Positions 17,273 to 26,601 of a stretch of DNA of 64,000 nucleotides are shown here, in pieces. The stretch comes from Tamlana carrageenivorans (GTDB lineage Bacteria > Bacteroidota > Bacteroidia > Flavobacteriales > Flavobacteriaceae). The notes beneath the pieces are model-generated. The model saw nothing but the letters and a program-made list of their open reading frames with translations. It was not told the DNA's origin and did no database searches. The translations under genes were made by a program, and so were the position numbers. Every line of letters begins with the position of its first letter. The first letter of the stretch is position 1. The DNA is taken from positions 1,302,001 through 1,366,000 of the forward strand of contig NZ_CP025938.1 of assembly GCF_002893765.1 (NCBI RefSeq). Direction: 5' to 3'.

Positions 17273-19399
17273 CTACACCTTCTTTTGATGAAGCTTCAGC
17301 TGTATACGCTTTCGCGGAATATCTACTTCTAGTACTTTAACGATAATTTGTTGATGCAAACTCACATGTTCATTCACGTCTTTCACAAAAGCATCCGATA
17401 AATTAGACACATGAATTAGGCCACTTTCTTTAATACCAACATCTACAAAACACCCAAAATTGGTAATATTATTTACTATACCAGGTAGCAATTGACCTTC
17501 TTTTAAATCGTTTATAGTTTTTATATTCTGATTAAAAGTAAACTCTTTAGCCTGCTCCCTAATATCTAAACCTGGTTTTTCAAGTTCTTTAATAATATCT
17601 TCAAGCGTTAATAAACCTACGGTTTCGGTGCAGTATTTTTTTAGGTCTATTTTTTTAAGCTGTTCGGAATTACCAATTAATTCAGAGACCGAATTCCCCA
17701 AATCTTTGGCCATTTTGGTCACAACCCCATAACTTTCAGGATGCACGGCAGAATCGTCTAAAGGGTTTTTAGCACCTTTAATGCGTAAAAATGCCGCCCC
17801 TTGCTGAAAAGCCTTGTCTCCCAAACGCGGCACTTTTTTTATAGCACTCCTTGACGTAAAGGCCCCATGTTCATTTCTATAATTAAAAATATTTTCGGCT
17901 AATTTAGGCCCAATACCAGACACATAACTCAGTAATGATTTGCTCGCCGTATTGATATTTACGCCAACAGCATTTACACAGTTTTCAACTACCACATCCA
18001 ATTCTTTTTGAAGCTTAAGTTGATCGACATCATGCTGGTATTGCCCAACCCCAATAGATTTGGCGTCGATTTTAACCAATTCGGCCAAAGGATCTTGCAA
18101 TCGTCGACCAATTGATACCGACCCACGAACGGTAACATCATAATCTGGAAACTCTTCTCTTGCTATTTTGGAAGCCGAATAAATGCTCGCTCCGGCTTCA
18201 CTTACCACAAAAACTTGAACATCATTTTTAAAATGAACTTTTCTAATGAGGGCTTCAGTTTCTCGTGATGCGGTACCATTTCCTATGGCAATCGCCTCAA
18301 TTTTATAAGCATCGGCCAACGAACTGATTTTTTTCATGGCTCCAATGCTATCATTTTTCGGAGGATGTGGGTATATGGTTTCATTATATTTCAACTGCCC
18401 TTGAGCATCTAAACACACCACTTTACATCCTGTACGAAATCCAGGATCGATTCCCATAACTCGTTTTTCACCTAAAGGCGAACCTAGCAAAAGCTGCTTT
18501 AAATTCTTAGCAAAAACACTAATGGCCGATGCGTCTGCCTTATCTTTTGCAATTTGCAAAGCCTCATTAACCAACGACGGCAACAGCAAACGTTTATAAG
18601 CATCGTTAATAGCGAGCACAATTTGTTCGGCACAAGCATTTTGAGAACGCACTATTCGCTGTGTAATCTTATCTAAAGCACGTGTATCGTCAATTAATAC
18701 TTTTACCCTTATAAACCCTTCTTTTTCAGCTCTTAAAACTGCTAAAAACCGATGTGAAGGCATGCGGCTTAGATTTTCTTCCCAATCGAAATAATCTCTG
18801 AATTTTTGAGCGTTCTCATCCTCGGCTTTCGTTTTTACCACTTTCGTGGAAAGCATAGCAAAACGCTCTAATTGGTAGCGAATTTGATTTCGTATATCGG
18901 TACGTTCGTTTACCCATTCGGCAATAATATGTCTAGCACCTTCTAAAGCAGCATCTACAGAGTCCACATCGCCCTTTACATATTTGTAGGCAATAGACTC
19001 AACATCATTAGCATTCTGGCTCATGATAATCTTGGCCAACGGCTCCAAACCATTTTGCCTTGCTTTTTCAGCCTTGGTTTTACGGCTTTTCTTAAACGGT
19101 AAGTACAAGTCTTCAAGCGCCATTAAATTGGTGCAATTTGCTATTTTTTGTTGAAGTTCGGCTGTTAGCACCTCTTGTTCTTCTAAAGCTTTTAAAATGG
19201 CGTTTTTACGTTTTTCAAGTGATGCAAATTGTTCTTTAAACTTAACAATCTCACCAATTTGAACCTCATCTAAGTTTCCTGTAGCTTCCTTGCGATAACG
19301 CGATATAAAAGGGATGGTGCAATCTTCATTTAATAATTCAACCGTATTTCTAACCGATTTTTCCTGAAGTTGCGTATGCTCAACGATATATTTTATCAT
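17273..19399 (-). CDS. tex: Tex family S1 RNA-binding protein
   Basis: This 708-aa cytoplasmic protein is Tex, a conserved nucleic-acid-binding factor linked to transcription. It contains the N-terminal Tex helices (NEDCTIPFISRYRKEATGNLDE), a YqgF/RNase H-like core (VMGIDPGFRTGCKVVCLD), helix-hairpin-helix motifs (LLSYVSGIGPKLAENIFNYR) and a C-terminal S1 domain (LLPGIVNNITNFGCFVDVG...GLIHVSNLS). Length and order are as in other Tex proteins. It is a single gene, convergent with the TerB-like gene. Confidence 0.95.
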   Translation of the reverse strand: MIKYIVEHTQLQEKSVRNTVELLNEDCTIPFISRYRKEATGNLDEVQIGEIVKFKEQFASLEKRKNAILKALEEQEVLTAELQQKIANCTNLMALEDLYLPFKKSRKTKAEKARQNGLEPLAKIIMSQNANDVESIAYKYVKGDVDSVDAALEGARHIIAEWVNERTDIRNQIRYQLERFAMLSTKVVKTKAEDENAQKFRDYFDWEENLSRMPSHRFLAVLRAEKEGFIRVKVLIDDTRALDKITQRIVRSQNACAEQIVLAINDAYKRLLLPSLVNEALQIAKDKADASAISVFAKNLKQLLLGSPLGEKRVMGIDPGFRTGCKVVCLDAQGQLKYNETIYPHPPKNDSIGAMKKISSLADAYKIEAIAIGNGTASRETEALIRKVHFKNDVQVFVVSEAGASIYSASKIAREEFPDYDVTVRGSVSIGRRLQDPLAELVKIDAKSIGVGQYQHDVDQLKLQKELDVVVENCVNAVGVNINTASKSLLSYVSGIGPKLAENIFNYRNEHGAFTSRSAIKKVPRLGDKAFQQGAAFLRIKGAKNPLDDSAVHPESYGVVTKMAKDLGNSVSELIGNSEQLKKIDLKKYCTETVGLLTLEDIIKELEKPGLDIREQAKEFTFNQNIKTINDLKEGQLLPGIVNNITNFGCFVDVGIKESGLIHVSNLSDAFVKDVNEHVSLHQQIIVKVLEVDIPRKRIQLKLHQKKV

Positions 19400-19657
19400 A
19401 AATTCTAACGAAGTAAAAAAATGCTAAACTAAAAAAATTACTTCTGAAAATATTGAAAAACCCGAAAGCTTTAATAGATTCTATTTTACACGATGAGAAA
19501 AACCATTGATAATGCATGGTCGTGCAGAATAAAGTGAAGCATATTCCCTACAATAATTTATATCCTTGTCGGAAACTCTGCGATATCACTTAGTCGACTT
19601 TAAAAAAATCCTACAGTCGTACCTCCTTCTGGATGAGAGCATGACTTTAAATTTATA

Positions 19658-20260
19658 TTAACTCACAATGGTTCTAAAAGTGAGATTAATTCGTGGCGTT
19701 TTTACAGTTTTAGTTGGCGGTAAACGGTGTAACCAGTGGGTTTGTGTGTCAGCTTTCATAATTAATAAACTGCCTTTTTCTAATAATATTGAAACGGTTT
19801 GTTTGGATTCTTTATGTTTGAAGGAAAATTTCCGGTCGGCTCCAAAACTTAAGGAGGCAATGGCTCCATTTTTTTTCAAATCCTTTTCAGCATCGCTATG
19901 CCAAGCCATGCCTTCGCTCCCATTGTGATACAAATTAAGTAAGCAGGAATTATAGGTTTCTCCAGATTTCGCTTCAACAATGGCTTTAAGTTCTAGAAGC
20001 TCTTTAGTCCAAGGCAAGGCTGATTTTGTGGTTTTAGAATAAGTGTAATCAAAAGGCTTGTCACCATACCAGGCTACTTTACGTTTAGTGACTATCAATT
20101 TCCCAAAAATGATAGCATTATCATGTTCCCAAGTGATGCTTTCCATCAAACGTTCGAAATAATAAAGTGTTTTTTTATCTGACAGGACTTTTCCATAATA
20201 GAGCACGTCGCCATCAAAAGGTATGATTTGGGTTATGGGATTACGATTAAACAAGTCCAT
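19658..20260 (-). CDS. AlkB-like 2-oxoglutarate/Fe(II) dioxygenase
   Basis: The 200-aa protein belongs to the AlkB group, which reverses alkylation damage on DNA or RNA bases by oxidative demethylation. The iron ligands are the HSD of GMAWHSDAEKDL and a His in TQTHWLHRLP. The 2-oxoglutarate-binding Arg lies in RINLTFR at the end, and the family block IASLSFGADRKFSFKH is present. Length is typical for the short bacterial AlkB homologues. It is a single gene, with an intergenic stretch on each side and an IS256 element upstream. Confidence 0.92.
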   Translation of the reverse strand: MDLFNRNPITQIIPFDGDVLYYGKVLSDKKTLYYFERLMESITWEHDNAIIFGKLIVTKRKVAWYGDKPFDYTYSKTTKSALPWTKELLELKAIVEAKSGETYNSCLLNLYHNGSEGMAWHSDAEKDLKKNGAIASLSFGADRKFSFKHKESKQTVSILLEKGSLLIMKADTQTHWLHRLPPTKTVKTPRINLTFRTIVS

Positions 20261-20463
20261 ATAGGATACAAATAAATGTAAATATAGGTACTAATTATAC
20301 GAATAACGTTATTACAGAGAGATTCACAAAGAAACTTGTTATTCCAATAAAGGCACGACTGAGGAATCTTTACATGAAATGAAAGGGATCAATATTTCAA
20401 GAACGCTTCGATTACACGATTAAACAGTGCAACAGTAATTTAGACATGAATTTGCACGAAGGC

Positions 20464-21816
20464 GAGTTTATCCAAAATTTTGTGTTTTTGAAAAATAATT
20501 TCAAAATTCATAGGTTAAAATAATATAGATTATAACCTGTTTGGAAAACAAATATACAATTGATTGTAAATTTGGCCCCATTTAAATCGTGTTTTCTTCC
20601 ATTTTTTGCTGATGCTTTGAGCTGCTAAATATATGGATTTCAGTGCTGCATCATCATGAGGGAAGACTTTTTTGTTGCGTGTATATTTTCTTAAACTGGC
20701 ATTAAAACTCTCAATGATATTGGTAGTATATATAAGTTTTCTAATCTCTTTTGGGTAGTTTAAAAACGCGGTCAAATTATCCCAATTGTTTTCCCAAGAC
20801 TGTACGGCAGAGAGGTATTTATCTTCCCAATTTTGTTTAAAGACTTCGAAAGCCTCTAAAGCGAATTTCTCATTATCGGCTTGATAAATAGCTTTAATAT
20901 CGACCATTATTGATTTACGGTCCTTATAGCTCACATATTTTAAAGAGTTTCTAATTTGATGTACGATACATATTTGACGTATACTACCTGGAAAAATAGC
21001 TTCTACAGCTTTATCTAATCCAGAGAGGTTATCCGAACACAGAAAGAAGATATCTTTTACGCCTCTAGAGCGCAGATCGTCTAAAATGGACATCCAAGCA
21101 GCTGCCTTTTCTGTCTCCACAATACTCATGCTCAAAATATCTTGTTGCCCTTCGGTATTCACCCCTAAAACTATCATACAGGCTTTAGATATTACCTTGC
21201 CTTCTTGACGTATTTTATAATGAATAGCATCTATCCAGACAATGGGATATACGTCTTCTAAAGGTCTATTCTGCCATTGTTTGATGTCTTCCAATAATTG
21301 ATTGGTGATAATGGATACCTGTGATGTGGAATACTGCACTCCATAGGTACTTTCAATAAAATCAATAATATCGCTATTGCTCATACCTTTGGCGTAAAGC
21401 AGTTGAATACAATCTTCTAATTCTTGACTAATCGATTGATGTTTGGGGACAATAACAGGCTCAAAGCTCGCTTGACGATCTCTGGGGATTTTGATGCGTT
21501 GTTCGCCGTTATGAGTCTTGATAGTTTTCTCTGAGAAACCATTGCGCTGGTTGTTCTCAATTACAGAACCTCCTTTTTGAAACCCTAAGTGGGCAGTCAT
21601 TTCTGCTTTTAAAAGTGATTCAATACCACGTTTAAGCAACTGTTCCTTGACCTGGTCAAAGTCCTCCTTGTTGCTGATTTTGCCGATCAAGGCGTCTAAT
21701 TGTTTTTCTAAGTCTGAGTTCATAAAATAAAAATTTAAAAGTAAATTTTTTGCCTATGAATTTCAAAATCATTTTTAAACTAACTAACAGCAAAAACACA
21801 AAATAGTTTACAGTCC
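20464..21816 (-). mobile_element. IS256-family insertion sequence with 9-bp target duplication
   Basis: A complete transposase gene is enclosed by imperfect inverted ends that share TTTTGTGTTTTTG (20478-20490 and, inverted, 21791-21803). The same nine bases, CACGAAGGC, occur immediately outside both ends (20455-20463 and 21817-21825), a target duplication of the size IS256 elements make. The intact duplication implies that the insertion has not rearranged since. It lies between alkB and a small cysteine-rich gene and disrupts no gene I can see. Confidence 0.88.
20530..21723 (-). CDS. IS256-family transposase
   Basis: The 397-aa protein is a mutator-type transposase. Seen are the N-terminal block (RGIESLLKAEMTAHLGF), RNGFSEKTIKT with IKIPRDRQASFEP, and the DDE core: the first Asp in YPIVWIDAIHYKIR, the second in FFLCSDNLSGLDKAVEAIFPG, and the late Glu in IYTTNIIESFNASLRKYTRNK. 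CIVHQIRNSLKYV matches the conserved C/H region of the family. The frame is intact and the length normal, so the element could still move. Confidence 0.95.
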   Translation of the reverse strand: MNSDLEKQLDALIGKISNKEDFDQVKEQLLKRGIESLLKAEMTAHLGFQKGGSVIENNQRNGFSEKTIKTHNGEQRIKIPRDRQASFEPVIVPKHQSISQELEDCIQLLYAKGMSNSDIIDFIESTYGVQYSTSQVSIITNQLLEDIKQWQNRPLEDVYPIVWIDAIHYKIRQEGKVISKACMIVLGVNTEGQQDILSMSIVETEKAAAWMSILDDLRSRGVKDIFFLCSDNLSGLDKAVEAIFPGSIRQICIVHQIRNSLKYVSYKDRKSIMVDIKAIYQADNEKFALEAFEVFKQNWEDKYLSAVQSWENNWDNLTAFLNYPKEIRKLIYTTNIIESFNASLRKYTRNKKVFPHDDAALKSIYLAAQSISKKWKKTRFKWGQIYNQLYICFPNRL

Positions 21817-21933
21817 CACGAAGGCTATATGCAATAAGCTATACGCTAATCGAATGGTCTAAAAAATGCCTTTAAACCTCTATAGCTATATAACCTTATA
21901 GCTTTATAACTTTATAACTTTAATAAACAAAAA

Positions 21934-21965
21934 AACCTGTTCATGTTGTTACACATGAACAGGTT
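21934..21965 (-). terminator. Rho-independent terminator for the small Cys-rich gene
   Basis: A 12-bp perfect stem (AACCTGTTCATG with its complement) has an eight-base loop and, on the minus strand, runs into seven T residues. It lies 60 bases past the stop of the gene at 22025-22186. Confidence 0.75.
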
Positions 21966-22024
21966 GTATTTTATGGAAACTAACGATAACATATTGTTAA
22001 ATACTATTAAAAAACAGGGTAGTT

Positions 22025-22186
22025 CTACGCTACTTTCTTAATTAAATCGAAACAAGGGCATTTTTTACAGCGCTTATTTTCTCCTTTTTTAAACTTTTTA
22101 CAACAGCTACTTTTTACTTTTTCAGGAAGTTCTATTCCTAATTTACGTAATTTTTTCTCTGCCTTTTTTTGCTTTTTTTTGCCCAC
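22025..22186 (-). CDS. Small lysine- and cysteine-rich protein (53 aa), function unknown
   Basis: This short reading frame encodes 53 residues. The N-terminal half is highly basic (GKKKQKKAEKKLRKLGI). The C-terminal half has five cysteines in a CC...C..C.C layout (KSSCCKKFKKG; NKRCKKCPCFDLIKK), which suggests a small metal-binding or zinc-ribbon-like knot. The start is GTG at 22184-22186, or ATT one codon upstream; an in-frame stop lies four codons before. A strong terminator follows, which supports a real transcript. From memory, similar tiny proteins occur in other Flavobacteriia without assigned function. It lies 78 bases downstream of ferritin on the same strand. Confidence 0.65.
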   Translation of the reverse strand: MGKKKQKKAEKKLRKLGIELPEKVKSSCCKKFKKGENKRCKKCPCFDLIKKVA

Positions 22187-22264
22187 AATAGGATTCTATA
22201 ATTAACACTTGCGGGCAAATGTAAATTATTTTAATTAAATCTAAATAAGATTAAATGTTAAAAT

Positions 22265-22783
22265 TTACTGTGGTGCATCTGTCGCTGCGGTAGTTACAGT
22301 TAAATTTTCTATATCTCTATCAAATAAATACAAGCCACCTTTATCGTCGCCAATCATATTAATCTTATCCAAAATCGTTCGAGCTACGGCTTCTTCTTCT
22401 ATTTGCTCGGCCACGTACCACTGTAAAAAGTTATGGCTGGCATAGTCCTTTTCTTGAAGACTAATATGCACCAATTCATTAATACTTTGAGATACATATA
22501 CTTCGTGATCGAATAATTTTTCAAACATTTCTTTAAAGGAACTAAAGGTCACATTAGGTGCTTTTAGCTCCGAAATTTTAGCATGCCCGCCGCGTTCGTT
22601 TACGAACTTTACCAGTTTTAACATGTGTTCACGCTCTTCATCAGACTGTGCGTACATAAAATTTGCCACACCTTCCAAACCTTTAACTTCGGCCCAACAA
22701 GCCATGGCTAGATATATTTGAGAAGATTCGGCTTCTATCCTTATTTGCGTATTTAACGCTTCTTCTATCTTTTTTGATAACAT
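22265..22783 (-). CDS. Ferritin
   Basis: This 172-aa protein is a non-haem ferritin, which oxidises and stores iron in a 24-subunit shell in the cytoplasm. The ferroxidase ligands are in NTQIRIEAESSQIYLAMA, the helix QSDEEREHMLKLVKFVNERGG, and the later EEEAVARTILDKI. FLQWYVAEQIEEE is typical for bacterial ferritin of the FtnA type rather than bacterioferritin, and no haem-ligand Met is evident. It is a single gene with the small cysteine-rich gene downstream. A TAACTTTA element, one base off the -7 consensus, lies about 20 bases before the ATG. Confidence 0.94.
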   Translation of the reverse strand: MLSKKIEEALNTQIRIEAESSQIYLAMACWAEVKGLEGVANFMYAQSDEEREHMLKLVKFVNERGGHAKISELKAPNVTFSSFKEMFEKLFDHEVYVSQSINELVHISLQEKDYASHNFLQWYVAEQIEEEAVARTILDKINMIGDDKGGLYLFDRDIENLTVTTAATDAPQ

Positions 22784-22887
22784 AATGTTTGGTTTTTTCG
22801 TAAAGTTACAGATTTCTATATTCTATTTTAACCACTGTTTTTAGAATCTAATAAAACATAATGAGTCTTAATAAATCTAGAAACAAA

Positions 22888-22978
22888 AAAGAGGCTGTTT
22901 GAAAAGTCAACAATATTTAATTTGCATATTTCGACAAGCTCCATATAACAACAAATATACTTTTCAGACAGTCTCTTT
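22888..22978. repeat. 91-bp inverted-repeat unit; terminator of the OmpA gene or a MITE-like remnant
   Basis: Two 20-bp arms (22888-22907 and 22959-22978) are inverted copies with two differences, both tolerated as G-U pairs. They enclose 51 bases. The arm core GAGGCTGTTTGAAAAGT resembles inverted ends of some transposons. On the minus strand the hairpin is followed by a T-run just after the OmpA-lipoprotein gene, so it could serve as its terminator. No flanking duplication was found. Confidence 0.5.
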
Positions 22979-22996
22979 AATATTATTTAAGGGCTG

Positions 22997-23698
22997 TTAG
23001 TTTCCAGCTTCTTGTTTAGCATCGTTAATCATATCTTCATTAGGCACGATTACGATATTAACACGTCTGTTTTGAGCACGACCTTCGGCAGTACCATTAT
23101 CTGCAACAGGTTGTTCTTCACCAAACCAGTGTGTTGTTAATCTTCCTGAATTAACACCTTTTTGTTTTAAGAAACCAGTTACAGCATTAGCTCTGTTTTT
23201 TGAAAGCGTCATGTTGTAATTAGCATCACCTTGGCTATCGGTATGTCCTACCACCAATAAGTTAGTGTCAGGGTAGTCCTGAATAATTCCAACCAATTTA
23301 TTTAATGTAGTTTCAGACTCACCATTAATATTGTATTTGTTCGTAGCGAAATACACCCCGCTACCATCTTCAAAGGTTACTACAATACCCTGATCGACAC
23401 GCTCTACTTGAGCACCAGGAACTTCTTGTTCAATTTGTTGAGCTTGTTTATCCATTTTATTTCCAATGATAACTCCAGCCCCACCACCAATGGCAGCTCC
23501 AATAGCAGCTCCTAATTCGCTGTTTCCATGGCCAACATTATTACCAATAATGGCACCTAAAAGCGCACCACCCACGGCACCAATAGCAGCACCTTTTTGT
23601 TTATTATTCGCGTTATCTACAGCCTTACAATTCACAAATGAAAATAAAGTGATCGCTGCCAATAATACTATTGATGTTTTTTGAATATATTTTTTCAT
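22997..23698 (-). CDS. OmpA-family lipoprotein with glycine-zipper domain
   Basis: The 233-aa protein starts with a lipoprotein signal (IVLLAAITLFSFVNC; Cys25). A glycine-zipper region rich in GA repeats (residues about 37-85) follows, of the kind that can insert in or pack against membranes. The last 120 residues are an OmpA C-terminal peptidoglycan-binding domain (LLVVGHTDSQGDANYNMTLSKNRANAV; NRRVNIVI). It probably tethers the outer membrane to the cell wall. It stands 46 bases downstream of a small lipoprotein gene on the same strand. Confidence 0.9.
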   Translation of the reverse strand: MKKYIQKTSIVLLAAITLFSFVNCKAVDNANNKQKGAAIGAVGGALLGAIIGNNVGHGNSELGAAIGAAIGGGAGVIIGNKMDKQAQQIEQEVPGAQVERVDQGIVVTFEDGSGVYFATNKYNINGESETTLNKLVGIIQDYPDTNLLVVGHTDSQGDANYNMTLSKNRANAVTGFLKQKGVNSGRLTTHWFGEEQPVADNGTAEGRAQNRRVNIVIVPNEDMINDAKQEAGN

Positions 23699-23744
23699 GT
23701 TATTTAATTTAACGGTTACTATTAATTTTAAGGGATTAAATATT

Positions 23745-24221
23745 TTAGAGTTTACTAAATTGCCAAGTAATTACAAATGGCTCATCATCGACCGTAAGGG
23801 TTTGCTCCCAGGTCATGTACGATTCAGACATTGAAGTTAAATTAAAACGATAGCCTTGATTCGTCATAGACTTCCCTTTAACATCGGTTGGCTTTAATAG
23901 GAAATCATAAAGTCCTGATTGCTCATCTATTTTTTGAATGGTGAAAATAAAATATCTCAAACCCGTATTACAATCGGTGCCATTAATAGCATAGCTCCCT
24001 GTATTGTTATTAGGTATGAAATTCCAAGTACTGCCTTCAAAGCAAGCCTTATTATCTTCATTCAAAAGCGTCACGTTAAATTCACCTTCTTCACTATACG
24101 ATATAGCGCTAAGCGTCCAGTCGCCCTTAATTTCTTTTTTTGGTTTTACAGGCGAAGCTGTTTTACTAGACCCGCAAGCCATAAGGCTTAAGGTCATTAA
24201 TACTAATACTATTTTTTTCAT
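23745..24221 (-). CDS. Lipocalin-like lipoprotein
   Basis: This 158-aa exported lipoprotein has a lipobox LMAC (Cys16). The mature part is a beta-rich domain beginning KGDWTLSAISYSEEGEFNVTLL, as in lipocalin-like (LipA-type) proteins of Bacteroidota. It also has STWNFIPNNNTGSYAINGTDCN and a final MTWEQTLTVDDEPFVITWQF. No catalytic residues are evident and the ligand is unknown. It may be cotranscribed with the OmpA lipoprotein. Confidence 0.75.
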   Translation of the reverse strand: MKKIVLVLMTLSLMACGSSKTASPVKPKKEIKGDWTLSAISYSEEGEFNVTLLNEDNKACFEGSTWNFIPNNNTGSYAINGTDCNTGLRYFIFTIQKIDEQSGLYDFLLKPTDVKGKSMTNQGYRFNLTSMSESYMTWEQTLTVDDEPFVITWQFSKL

Positions 24222-24395
24222 GGATTATGGTTTTTTATAAAGTTACAAATAAATATAGTCACGAATAATCTATAAAACAAATAAAGAAGGTTTTTCTCAA
24301 TTCGTTTAACTATAAAAATTCGAATACTAACGCTATTAGTAAACGGCTTTATATTTACATGTAAACTTATTTAAAACACCACTCAAAATCAGTAC

Positions 24396-26456
24396 CTAAC
24401 TAACGGTTAATCCATTTGGAATTTTAGCCTCATCTGGATTAACAAAAACTAATTTTCCTTCGGCGTTTTCGGTCATTAATATCATACCTTCACTTTCTAC
24501 ACCGCGTAATGCTCTTGGCGCTAGGTTCACTAAAACAGTGACTTGTTTACCAATAATATCTTCAGGTTTAAAACTCTCGGCTATTCCCGAAACTATGGTA
24601 CGTACGTCGATGCCTGTATCAACTTTTAAAACCAATAACTTTTTAGCTTTTGGCATTTTTTCAGCTTCAATAATAGTCCCCACACGAAGATCTAGCTTGG
24701 TAAAATCATCGAAGGTAATCGTAGCTTTTTGAGGCTCGACAGCTTTATTAGCAGCTTCATTAGCCTTTTTACTGGCTTCTAATTTATCCAATTGTTTCTG
24801 AATGGTTTCATCTTCAATTTTAGAAAATAACAATTCGGCTTTTCCTATTTTATGTCCTGCGGAAAGCAGCACGTCTTTAGTTTTAACCTCATTCCAGTTT
24901 GCTGCATCCTCATTTAAATTTAAAATATTTTTTAGTTTCTCGGAAGTAAATGGTAAAAACGGCTCACTTAAAGTCGCTAAAGCTGAAGCAATTTGAAGCG
25001 CCACATACATGATGGTTTTAGTGCGCTCTTCATCGACTTTAATCACTTTCCATGGCTCGGCATCGGCTAGATATTTGTTTCCTAGACGTGCTAAATTCAT
25101 AAGTTCCTGTCCGGCCTCTCTAAAACGGTAACGCTCTATAGAACTAGAAATCACGTCTGGATATGCTTTTACAGCAGCTAAAGTCTCTTCATCGACTATT
25201 TCTAAACTGTTAGGTGTAGGAACAATGCCTTCATAATATTTATTAGTTAAAACCACCACACGATTAATGAAGTTTCCAAAAATAGCAACCAATTCGTTAT
25301 TATTTCTAGCTTGAAAATCTTTCCAAGTAAAATCATTGTCTTTTGTTTCCGGTGCATTTGCTGTTAATACATAGCGCAACACATCTTGTTGCCCAGGGAA
25401 CTCCTCTAAATATTCTGGCAACCATACGGCCCAGTTTTTAGACGTTGACAACTTATTACCTTCAAGGTTTAAAAATTCGTTTGCAGGCACATTATCTGGC
25501 ATGATGTAAGACCCTTCAGCTTTAAGCATCGCCGGAAAAATGATACAGTGGAATACGATATTATCCTTACCTATAAAATGCACCAATTTGGTGTCTTTAT
25601 CTTTCCAATACGGTTTCCAATCTTTGCCCTCTCGATCGGCCCATTCTTTAGTTGATGAAATATAACCGATAGGTGCATCAAACCATACGTAAAGCACTTT
25701 GCCCTCACCACCTTCTACAGGTACAGGAATACCCCAATCTAAATCTCGTGTTACGGCTCTTGGGCGTAAACCATCATCAATCCATGATTTTACCTGGCCG
25801 TACACATTAGGTTTCCAATCTTTTTTATGCCCCTCTAAAATCCATTCTTTTAAAAAAGCTTCGTGCTTATCTAAGGGTAAAAACCAGTGCTTCGTTTCTT
25901 TTAGCGTAGGTGTGTTTCCTGTTAAGGCTGACTTCGGATTAATTAAATCGGTAGCATTATGGCTGGTACCACAAGCTTCACATTGGTCGCCATAACTTTC
26001 TTCATTGCCACATTTCGGACAAGTTCCAACCACAAAACGATCGGCTAAAAACTGATTGGCTTCAGCGTCGTATAATTGTTCGGTAGACTCTTCAATAAAT
26101 TCACCCTTATCATACAAAGTTTTAAAAAAATCGGAAGCCGTTTCGTGATGAATTGGAGCCGAAGTACGCGAATAATTATCGTAGGTAATCCCAAAATCTT
26201 CAAAAGACTTTTTAATAATAGCATGGTATTTATCTACGATATCTTGAGGTGTAACCCCTTCGTTTTTCGCCTTAATAGTAATGGGCACACCGTGCTCATC
26301 ACTACCCCCAATAAAAGCAACATCGTTACCTGTTAAGCGTAAATAGCGCACATAAATATCGGCAGGCACATAAACGCCCGCTAAATGCCCGATATGAATT
26401 GGGCCATTTGTATAAGGTAAAGCTGTAGTAACAGTGTATCTTTTTGGTGTATTCAT
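24396..26456 (-). CDS. metG: Methionyl-tRNA synthetase
   Basis: The 686-aa enzyme charges tRNA-Met. The class I signature HIGH appears as HIGH in GPIHIGHLAGVY. The KMSKS loop is the variant LSTSKNW. A four-Cys zinc knuckle is present (CPKCGNEESYGDQCEACG). The anticodon-binding helices follow, and the C-terminal 110 residues form an EMAP-II-type tRNA-binding domain (DDFTKLDLRVGTIIEAEKMPKAKKLLVLKVD), so this is the long dimeric form. It is a single gene. Confidence 0.97.
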   Translation of the reverse strand: MNTPKRYTVTTALPYTNGPIHIGHLAGVYVPADIYVRYLRLTGNDVAFIGGSDEHGVPITIKAKNEGVTPQDIVDKYHAIIKKSFEDFGITYDNYSRTSAPIHHETASDFFKTLYDKGEFIEESTEQLYDAEANQFLADRFVVGTCPKCGNEESYGDQCEACGTSHNATDLINPKSALTGNTPTLKETKHWFLPLDKHEAFLKEWILEGHKKDWKPNVYGQVKSWIDDGLRPRAVTRDLDWGIPVPVEGGEGKVLYVWFDAPIGYISSTKEWADREGKDWKPYWKDKDTKLVHFIGKDNIVFHCIIFPAMLKAEGSYIMPDNVPANEFLNLEGNKLSTSKNWAVWLPEYLEEFPGQQDVLRYVLTANAPETKDNDFTWKDFQARNNNELVAIFGNFINRVVVLTNKYYEGIVPTPNSLEIVDEETLAAVKAYPDVISSSIERYRFREAGQELMNLARLGNKYLADAEPWKVIKVDEERTKTIMYVALQIASALATLSEPFLPFTSEKLKNILNLNEDAANWNEVKTKDVLLSAGHKIGKAELLFSKIEDETIQKQLDKLEASKKANEAANKAVEPQKATITFDDFTKLDLRVGTIIEAEKMPKAKKLLVLKVDTGIDVRTIVSGIAESFKPEDIIGKQVTVLVNLAPRALRGVESEGMILMTENAEGKLVFVNPDEAKIPNGLTVS

Positions 26457-26601
26457 CTAGTCTAAAAAAATAATTATGGGTGTCATGACAATAAACCTTT
26501 TAATTCGAAAAAGGCTTCTGTTTTTTTGTAATGACTGTTCTTTTAAGCCACAAAAGTAATCATTTAACAAGCGATTTAGAAAAAAAATGTACTTTTACAT
26601 T

